Positions 31,364 through 36,150 of a DNA stretch of 36,150 nt are shown in pieces. A model generated the notes under the pieces. That model ran no database searches. It saw only the letters and a program-made list of their open reading frames with translations, and was not told the origin of the DNA. The stretch's first letter is position 1; every line of letters starts with the position of its first letter. The translations under genes were made by a program, and so were the position numbers. Origin of the DNA: Phycisphaerales bacterium (GTDB lineage Bacteria > Planctomycetota > Phycisphaerae > Phycisphaerales > SM1A02); NCBI GenBank assembly GCA_020345805.1, contig CP070772.1:3902929-3939078 (forward strand). Reading direction: 5' to 3'.

Positions 31364-32308
31364 TCAGCAGGGCCCCCAGGCCGCCAGGACTGCGAACACG
31401 TCGTCGATGTCGACCATGCCGTCATCGTTCACGTCATAGGTGCCGCCCGTCTCGCCCCAGTGGGCCAGAATGTCGAAGAGGTCGTCGATATCGACCATCT
31501 CGTCGGCGTTCACGTCCTCGGGGCAGGATGGCGGAGGCGTGAGCGGCCAAGTGGCCATCTCCGACTGGTACACGTTGCCCGGTTTGTGAGTGACCGGCTC
31601 CTCGGCGAAAGCGATGATCCGAATGTTGTCCGGATTGGCCTCGCTCTCAGCGCGGAAGGTGATTTCCTGGGTGATCTCGACGGTTTCACCGGGAACGAGG
31701 TCGATGTCGTTGTGCGTGTAGCCGTTCCTCACGCAGTTGTTGTATCGGCCATCGGTGTTGTAGGGATAGTCGAACAGGGCATCGATGATGTGGAGCCTTA
31801 CCGTCTTGGCCTCACCGCCCTCCTCCACGCCGAGATAGACGGTGATGAGGTAGGTCGGGAGGCTATCCTTGCCCTCGCCCTTACCCATGGGCTCACCGTA
31901 GATCTCGATAGTGACGTCCGTCGGAACAGCCAGGCGAGCGACCCTCTTGCTGTTGTACCAGTTGTACATCTGGTCGTCGTTCTGGTAGGCGCCAAGGCAC
32001 TGCAGCACCGCGTCGAAGTAGGTGTCGGGGATCCCCCCAACGCTGAAGAACGACTTGCGGGCTGTTCCCCAGGCGGTGGTGTAGTAGGCGGTATGAACCT
32101 GAAGGGCGACCAGTGATTCAGGATAATCGTTGATCAATCTCGTCAGCGCACGGCCGGCGAAAGGGCAATACTGTCACGTCTGGCTCGTAAAGTTCTCCGC
32201 GATGACCTTGCGCTGTGCGGCCTGGGCCTCTTGGCTCAGGGCAGCCGCGGCCATCGCGGCCAGCAGTGCCGAGGCGGCGAAAGTTGCGAATCTCGACGTT
32301 TTTCTCAT
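31364..32308 (-). CDS. Predicted secreted selenoprotein B: thioredoxin/Omp28-like with UxxC and dockerin repeats
   Basis: Paralogue of the adjacent gene at 30113-31039. It starts at the ATG at 32308 after GAGGAG and a signal peptide (cleavage near EAQA-AQ). Codon 45 is TGA (32174-32176) in [21 protein letters not shown], the same residue number and motif position as in copy A; Cys48 completes UxxC. The body shares AYYTTAWG, the [10 protein letters not shown] segment, [12 protein letters not shown] and [16 protein letters not shown] with copy A. It ends in dockerin-like repeats ([34 protein letters not shown]) and GPC. Predicted 314 residues. Two diverged paralogues keeping TGA at one cysteine position, with the rest of the frame intact, argue against random nonsense mutation. 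Likely role: extracytoplasmic thiol/disulfide or peroxide redox chemistry. Confidence 0.85.
32142..32176 (-). promoter_or_regulatory. Candidate bacterial SECIS element of selenoprotein B
   Basis: The hairpin is at the same place as in copy A: loop CGUGC (32148-32152) 21 nt after UGA, closed by CGGC/GCUG, one C-A mismatch, then further pairs from UCG with CGA (arms 32153-32160 and 32140-32147). The 15 nt around the loop are identical to copy A. Confidence 0.6.
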
Positions 32309-32812
32309 TTTGATCTGACTCCTCGTTTTCTCTGGCGATTGCCTTTGTTTGAGGAGGCGACGCGGCCTCCGGGACGTGCGACAGAAACACTGCTCGACAC
32401 TCTGCCGGCCGGCAGAGTGCGAACCGCCACCCCTCTCCGGCAAGGTCCAGGCGAAACCAATGCTCGCCTGTGCGGGCCGGACACGGCTGTATATACTCCA
32501 AAAGATACCGCAATTGGGCGATTGGCCAAAGAGAAATCCGCCCGCAAGTGGATTTGGCTTGTGTTCGGGGCCTCCGGAAGTCCGGTAAACGTGCCCGCCA
32601 CGTCGCCGGCCCGGGATAACCGAACGGCCTTTTTTCGGTTTGCACTTGGGTTGGCCGGAGAGTCCGGATATGCTTACGGGCGTCAGTATCCGCAACCTGT
32701 CGCGACCGGCCGCGTTGGAGGCGCGGTCGGTAGCCGGTGTCGAGGCCACGCCCACTCGGCCGCCGGTTGGTCAATCTTTACCCCTACCCTCAGTGTGATT
32801 GGAGAAACGTTC
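32309..32812. other. Divergent intergenic region between selenoprotein B and the pseudopilin
   Basis: No gene is supported; the open plus-strand frame is an upstream extension of the pseudopilin frame. The region contains a 22-bp palindrome (32398-32419), a plus-strand TATACT (32492-32497) without a good -35, and a 7-bp hairpin AACCGAA/TTCGGTT near 32618-32640 with a T-rich loop. Confidence 0.45.
32398..32419. repeat. Perfect 22-bp palindrome upstream of selenoprotein B
   Basis: CACTCTGCCGG is followed by its exact reverse complement. It lies 90 bases upstream of the selenoprotein B ATG, in the shared divergent region, with no T-run on either side. This fits an operator for a dimeric regulator better than a terminator. 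Confidence 0.5.
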
Positions 32813-33664
32813 ATGAGACCCAAGCGTGGCTTTACCCTCATCGAACTGCTGGTGGTCATGGCGATCATCGCGCTGCTCATCGGTCTGCTGCTGCCGGCCC
32901 TGGCCAAGGCCCGCGCCGAGGCCAAGCGGCTCAAGGACGCCACCCAGGTCAAGCAGGTCCACCAGTCCTGGCTGGTCTTCGCCCGCCAGTTCGACGGCAT
33001 CTTCCCCCTCCCGGGCCTGATCAACCGCCAGCCGGTCAACGGCGAGCAGATCCCCGGCCGCGGTGCCGAATACGTGACCTACAACGATCACGCCGCCCTT
33101 TACTCGGCCTGCATCATGGCCAACTACTTCAGCCCCGAGCTGTGCGTAGGCCCCACCGAGCCCAGCGGCAAGATCCTGGTCAAGGACGACTTCAACTGGG
33201 ATCTCTACAGCCCCATCAACGACATTTACTGGGATCCGTCATTCCAGGCCAAGCTCACCAGCCAGTGCAACACCTCCTACGCCACCATGGGCCTGTTCGG
33301 CAAGCGGAAGACCAAGGAATGGCGTGAGTCGATGAACAGCATGTATGGCATGGTGGGCACCCGCGGCGTGGAGAACGGCAGCCTCGATCCCAACGACTAC
33401 GAAAGCTCCATCACCCTGCAGATCCACGGCGGGCGCAAGCAGTGGGTGGGCAACATCTGCTACAACGACAACCATGTCGGGGTCCACGCCTCGTTCCTGC
33501 CCGACGGCGTCAACTACGCCGGCGAGCCCGACAACATCTACAAGCCCGACTGCTTCGGCGGCACCTGCGATGATTACCAGGGCGATGTGTGGCTGGTCAT
33601 GTGCTGGAAGTTGCTGGGCTCTCCGGATGATGAGTTCCCCACGCCCATGATCCAGTGGGACTGA
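32813..33664 (+). CDS. Type II secretion/type IV pilin-like pseudopilin, 283 aa
   Basis: GGAGAAA lies seven to eight bases before the ATG at 32813; the frame extends upstream to 32231 but only as non-coding. The N-terminus [20 protein letters not shown] is a prepilin leader: cleavage after RG, N-methylated Phe, Glu at +5, then a hydrophobic helix to [10 protein letters not shown]. The rest is a 240-residue globular domain rich in Asn, Tyr, Trp and Cys, with [17 protein letters not shown] and [18 protein letters not shown]. The last block is like the C-terminal H-x-DG motif of planctomycete prepilin-like proteins. Likely assembled at, or exported to, the cell envelope. Followed by a strong terminator. 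Confidence 0.88.
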   Translation: MRPKRGFTLIELLVVMAIIALLIGLLLPALAKARAEAKRLKDATQVKQVHQSWLVFARQFDGIFPLPGLINRQPVNGEQIPGRGAEYVTYNDHAALYSACIMANYFSPELCVGPTEPSGKILVKDDFNWDLYSPINDIYWDPSFQAKLTSQCNTSYATMGLFGKRKTKEWRESMNSMYGMVGTRGVENGSLDPNDYESSITLQIHGGRKQWVGNICYNDNHVGVHASFLPDGVNYAGEPDNIYKPDCFGGTCDDYQGDVWLVMCWKLLGSPDDEFPTPMIQWD

Positions 33665-33700
33665 TCCCTTCGCGAGCCTGACAACCGAACGAGAACATCA

Positions 33701-33741
33701 GCCTTCAATCCGGATCGAGATCCGGATCGGGGGCTTTTTTT
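33701..33741 (+). terminator. Strong Rho-independent terminator of the pseudopilin gene
   Basis: Arms 33701-33714 and 33721-33734 pair over 13 of 14 positions (two G-U, one mismatch) with a six-base loop, followed by seven T residues. Confidence 0.9.
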
Positions 33742-33754
33742 AATCGGTCCCATC

Positions 33755-34516
33755 TCAGCCGCCGGCGATGTGCCAGGCGAGAGCGGTTTTCTCGAGCCCG
33801 GACCAGGGGTCGGACCACTGCCGCATATCCACCACCACCGGTCGGGTGAACTCGCAGGTGGCGATCGCCCGCCGGTAGATCCTGACGTTCAGTCGTCCAT
33901 CCCGTGGCTCGCCCGCCGGTCCACGCGCTCCGGAGCGGAGCAGGTCGCACAGTCGTACGGAGATCAGTCGGAGCGAGCAGGAGGCGACGGTGGAGGCCGG
34001 GTCTTCGCCGATGCTGAGCACCGCGGCCGGATCTATGCCCACGCCCACTCCCGAACGGCGGGCGGGGGGCAGAGTGTGATCGGCGAGCTGGACCCCGAAT
34101 GCCCGGGCGTGAGCGGCCAGCTCCCGCACCACCGCTTCGCAATCCTCTTCGTCGACCGAAGGCAAGGTCACGCTGAGAGGGCAGCGCCCCAGATCCGCCG
34201 CCAGTTCGATGGCGTCACTCACCGCATCGACCGCCCGATCGACGGAAGTCGAATCGAGAAAGTGCGTCGGGGGGATCCACAGGTCAAGACCGGCCACGCG
34301 CAACTCCCGGCGGGACAGTGTCGCCCGCAGGTCGCGCCGCGCTGATTTGCTCAGCTCCCGGGGTCTGAAGCCGGGCTGGGCCGCGCTGAGCTGCACGTAT
34401 CGAAAGGCCTGCTCGGACAGCCGATCCAGCACTTTGCGAAGGGCCATCGACCCAGTCAACGGGCCCAGCGTGGGGGCCAGGTAAATGTCGTCCGCCTTGT
34501 TCTCCGTGGACTGCAC
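33755..34516 (-). CDS. TIM-barrel protein related to sugar phosphate isomerase/epimerases, about 253 aa
   Basis: The sequence fits an AP-endonuclease-2/xylose-isomerase-like TIM barrel: ALRKVLDRLSEQAFRYVQLS, LRVAGLDLWIPPTHFLD, then VDAVSDAIELAADLGRCPLS, the GVGIDPAAVLSIGEDPA segment and VVVDMRQW. The expected Glu/His metal ligands are only partly recognisable, so enzyme activity is uncertain. The open frame reaches an ATG at 34609, but that would overlap moaE's start on the other strand. A GTG at 34516 with TATGCT 12 bases before it avoids the overlap and is chosen with moderate confidence. Confidence 0.7.
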   Translation of the reverse strand: MQSTENKADDIYLAPTLGPLTGSMALRKVLDRLSEQAFRYVQLSAAQPGFRPRELSKSARRDLRATLSRRELRVAGLDLWIPPTHFLDSTSVDRAVDAVSDAIELAADLGRCPLSVTLPSVDEEDCEAVVRELAAHARAFGVQLADHTLPPARRSGVGVGIDPAAVLSIGEDPASTVASCSLRLISVRLCDLLRSGARGPAGEPRDGRLNVRIYRRAIATCEFTRPVVVDMRQWSDPWSGLEKTALAWHIAGG

Positions 34517-34572
34517 CGAGTAAGCATAACGGCCCGGTCGCTCACGCCAAGTCCCCCACTCCTCTCCGGACA

Positions 34573-34586
34573 GATAACATGAGGCA
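34573..34586 (+). promoter_or_regulatory. -10 element of moaE
   Basis: GATAAC (34573-34578) begins 14 bases before the moaE ATG, the same spacing as for rsmD, waaA and thiL. A GAGG is present but only two bases from the ATG, too close for a normal ribosome site. Confidence 0.35.
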
Positions 34587-35045
34587 ATGGACGAGACCGA
34601 CGCCGTCATTGACGTCCGGTTGTGCGATGGGACGGTTGATTACCGCCGGGTCGGATCATTTCCGCCGCAGGCTGGCGCCGAGTGCGTCTTCCTGGGCCGG
34701 ACTCGCCGGGACCGCCATCCGAAGCACGGCCAACTCGTTCGGCTGGAGTATGAGGCATATCAACCGCTGGCCGAGCGGGTTTTGCGTGAGCTGGCCGCAG
34801 AGGCGGTAGCGCGATTCGGCTGCCTGATGGTGCGCGTACATCACGCGGTGCGTGAAGTCCCGCCGGGCGAGGCGAGCGTGCTGGTGCAGGTGGCGTGTCC
34901 CCATCGCAGCGAGGCATTCGAAGCCTGCCGTTTCCTGATTGACGAGCTGAAGGCAAGGTCACCCATCTGGAAGCGCCAGATCTGGGCCGACGGCGCCGCC
35001 TGGTCGGAGGGCAGGGTGGTGTCAACGCCGGAGGACGACGGATGA
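34587..35045 (+). CDS. moaE: Molybdopterin synthase catalytic subunit MoaE
   Basis: MoaE, with the sulfur carrier MoaD, inserts the dithiolene sulfurs of molybdopterin. The 152-residue product carries CVFLGRTRRDRHP with the conserved Arg, LEYEAYQPLAERVLREL, VRVHHAVREVPPGEASVLVQ, then HRSEAFEACRFLIDELKARS and the active-site lysines in LKARSPIWKRQ. It ends soon after. Other molybdenum-cofactor genes are not in the window. Its stop overlaps the start of the next gene (ATGA). Confidence 0.93.
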   Translation: MDETDAVIDVRLCDGTVDYRRVGSFPPQAGAECVFLGRTRRDRHPKHGQLVRLEYEAYQPLAERVLRELAAEAVARFGCLMVRVHHAVREVPPGEASVLVQVACPHRSEAFEACRFLIDELKARSPIWKRQIWADGAAWSEGRVVSTPEDDG

Positions 35046-35659
35046 GCGGGTATCACCGGCTGTGCAACGCGGCGTACTGGCTGGCCTTGACGATCTGGGT
35101 CAGCGTCCTGGTGTCAGCTTTCGTGGCCAGGATCGCCGCATTCTCGATCCTGACGGATCTGCCGGTGACGATCGATGGCTTCCCGGCCCATGAGGTTGCC
35201 GTCCACGGGCAAATCGCCGCAGAGAAGGTGATGGAACCGATCCTCACTTTCGTCGATCTGGGGCAGCTCGCGGCCGCGGTGATTGTTCTGGTGGCGGTTG
35301 TTCTTCAGAGGGTGGCGCTTGGCACCTCGTTTCGATCGCCGGCCGTCGTTACGCGCATTGTCTGTCTCTCGCTGGCGACGATTCTCCTGGTCCTGAGGGT
35401 CGCCGTGATCATGCCGGGGATGAATCGAACTCTGAGGGCCTACTGGGAAGCGGTGCAACTGGCGGAGGCGGAGACGGTTCGGCAGCATCGAGACGCACTT
35501 GATTCGACACAGCCGATCGCGACCTGGCTGCTCGCGGCGACGCTGGCGCTGCTGCTGATCACGGTAGTGACATCTCCGGCCGCGCTGACCGCGCGCAGCG
35601 CGCCCGATTCTCCGCGGCTGGAGCGGCCGGCACTGTTGGAAAGGGGGCAGCAACGATGA
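35042..35659 (+). CDS. DUF4149-like four-TM membrane protein, 205 aa
   Basis: Four hydrophobic segments: LALTIWVSVLVSAFVARIAAF (about 14-34), LAAAVIVLVAVVLQ, IVCLSLATILLVLRVAVI and LLAATLALLLITVV. A small soluble loop lies after the first segment (HGQIAAEKVMEPIL), and MNRTLRAYWEA follows the third. This pattern resembles DUF4149 membrane proteins of unknown function. It overlaps both neighbours by four bases (ATGA), so moaE, this gene and nth are translationally coupled. Confidence 0.78.
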   Translation: MSGYHRLCNAAYWLALTIWVSVLVSAFVARIAAFSILTDLPVTIDGFPAHEVAVHGQIAAEKVMEPILTFVDLGQLAAAVIVLVAVVLQRVALGTSFRSPAVVTRIVCLSLATILLVLRVAVIMPGMNRTLRAYWEAVQLAEAETVRQHRDALDSTQPIATWLLAATLALLLITVVTSPAALTARSAPDSPRLERPALLERGQQR

Positions 35660-36150
35660 CCGGCCCCGCAGCAAGACCTGCGACCGCCCAATCCGCCGTC
35701 GGCAAGGCCAGGTTCGATCTGCCGAGCAAGAGCCGGACTGAGAAGGCCCGGGCCAGACGGATTCTCGACGGTCTGTACCGGCACTATCCCGATGCCCGCT
35801 GCGAGCTGGACTACTCCAATCCCCGCGAGTTGCTCATCGCCACCATCCTCTCGGCCCAGGCGACGGATGTGAGCGTCAACAAGGCGACGCCGGCGCTGTT
35901 CAAGGCCTTTCCGGAGGCGGCTGACTACGCCGCCGCCGCACCAGAGAAGATCGAGGGTTACATCAAGTCGATTGGCCTGCACCGGAACAAGGCCCGCAGC
36001 CTTCATGCGGCGATGTCCACAATCCTCGAGCGGTTCGACGGCCAGGTGCCCCGGACAATGGAGGAACTGCTCACTCTCCGCGGCGTGGCCCGCAAGACGG
36101 CCAACGTGGTGCTGGGCAACGCCTTCGGCCTCAACGAGGGCGTGGTGGTG
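35656..36150 (+). CDS. nth: Endonuclease III (3' end beyond the right edge)
   Basis: Nth removes oxidised pyrimidines and nicks the DNA. The 165 codons inside the window read without interruption to the edge. LLIATILSAQATDVSVNKATP (about 60-80) is the family signature, and LTLRGVARKTANVVLGNAFG is the helix-hairpin-helix with the catalytic Lys. The catalytic Asp and the four iron-sulfur cysteines would lie beyond 36150. About 28 extra residues precede the family start. The ATG overlaps the preceding stop (ATGA). Confidence 0.95.
   Translation, partial: MTGPAARPATAQSAVGKARFDLPSKSRTEKARARRILDGLYRHYPDARCELDYSNPRELLIATILSAQATDVSVNKATPALFKAFPEAADYAAAAPEKIEGYIKSIGLHRNKARSLHAAMSTILERFDGQVPRTMEELLTLRGVARKTANVVLGNAFGLNEGVVV

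Overview
The window is high-GC bacterial chromosome, gene-dense on both strands, with no rRNA, tRNA, CRISPR array or insertion sequence that I can see. Several features point to a planctomycete, probably of the Phycisphaerae type: a pseudopilin with the [18 protein letters not shown] leader, dockerin-like repeats at the ends of secreted proteins (DLNADGKVNIDDLF), a PEP-CTERM-like sorting signal (VPAPGALALLGLAGL + RRRRR), a membrane protein family ending in a CxxC...CPEC zinc ribbon, and a Kdo transferase (waaA) indicating a Gram-negative envelope. The placement is inference from these gene families.

Layout. 1-5.9 kb: a partial NfeD/YqiJ-like membrane protein running off the left edge, two unrecognised genes, a TlpA-type thioredoxin protein, a 37-codon hydrolase remnant, a zinc-ribbon membrane gene broken by two in-frame TGAs, and an alpha/beta hydrolase. 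6.1-8.1 kb: rsmD and a CCA-adding/poly(A) polymerase. 8.2-11.1 kb: two tandem secreted proteins with ClpP/NfeD-like serine-protease folds. 11.2-18.6 kb: an FHA protein, waaA with a macrodomain gene, an esterase, thiL with a TsaE-YacG fusion, a Fur-family regulator and a homologue of the tRNA-queuosine mannosyltransferase QTMAN. 19.1-21.2 kb: a HEPN-type accessory gene and a PEP-CTERM protein. 21.8-27.2 kb: a PDZ membrane protein, proS, an aspartokinase with a reduced regulatory region, and an AlaA-type aminotransferase. 27.3-30.0 kb: an operon of ECF sigma factor, one-TM protein and secreted protein. 30.1-33.7 kb: two exported thioredoxin-fold/dockerin proteins with in-frame TGA codons, then a pseudopilin. 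33.7-36.15 kb: a TIM-barrel protein and the overlapping set moaE - membrane protein - nth (cut by the right edge).

Main discovery. The two paralogous exported proteins at 30113-31039 and 31364-32308 (both minus) each contain an in-frame TGA at codon 45. It lies exactly where the first cysteine of a thioredoxin-like CxxC motif should be (UEYCP and UQYCP). Both TGAs are followed, 21 nt downstream, by the same small GU-containing hairpin loop, embedded in a 15-nt stretch that is identical between the genes down to wobble positions. The best reading is a pair of secreted selenoproteins with a UxxC active site, a thioredoxin/Omp28-like fold and C-terminal dockerin repeats. Ordinary gene callers would truncate both at an internal ATG and lose the signal peptide and active site.

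Other notable points are the TsaE-YacG fusion, the bacterial QTMAN homologue, several genes whose -10-like hexamer sits about 14 nt before an ATG without a Shine-Dalgarno (probable leaderless mRNAs), and decaying genes that contrast with the selenoprotein TGAs.
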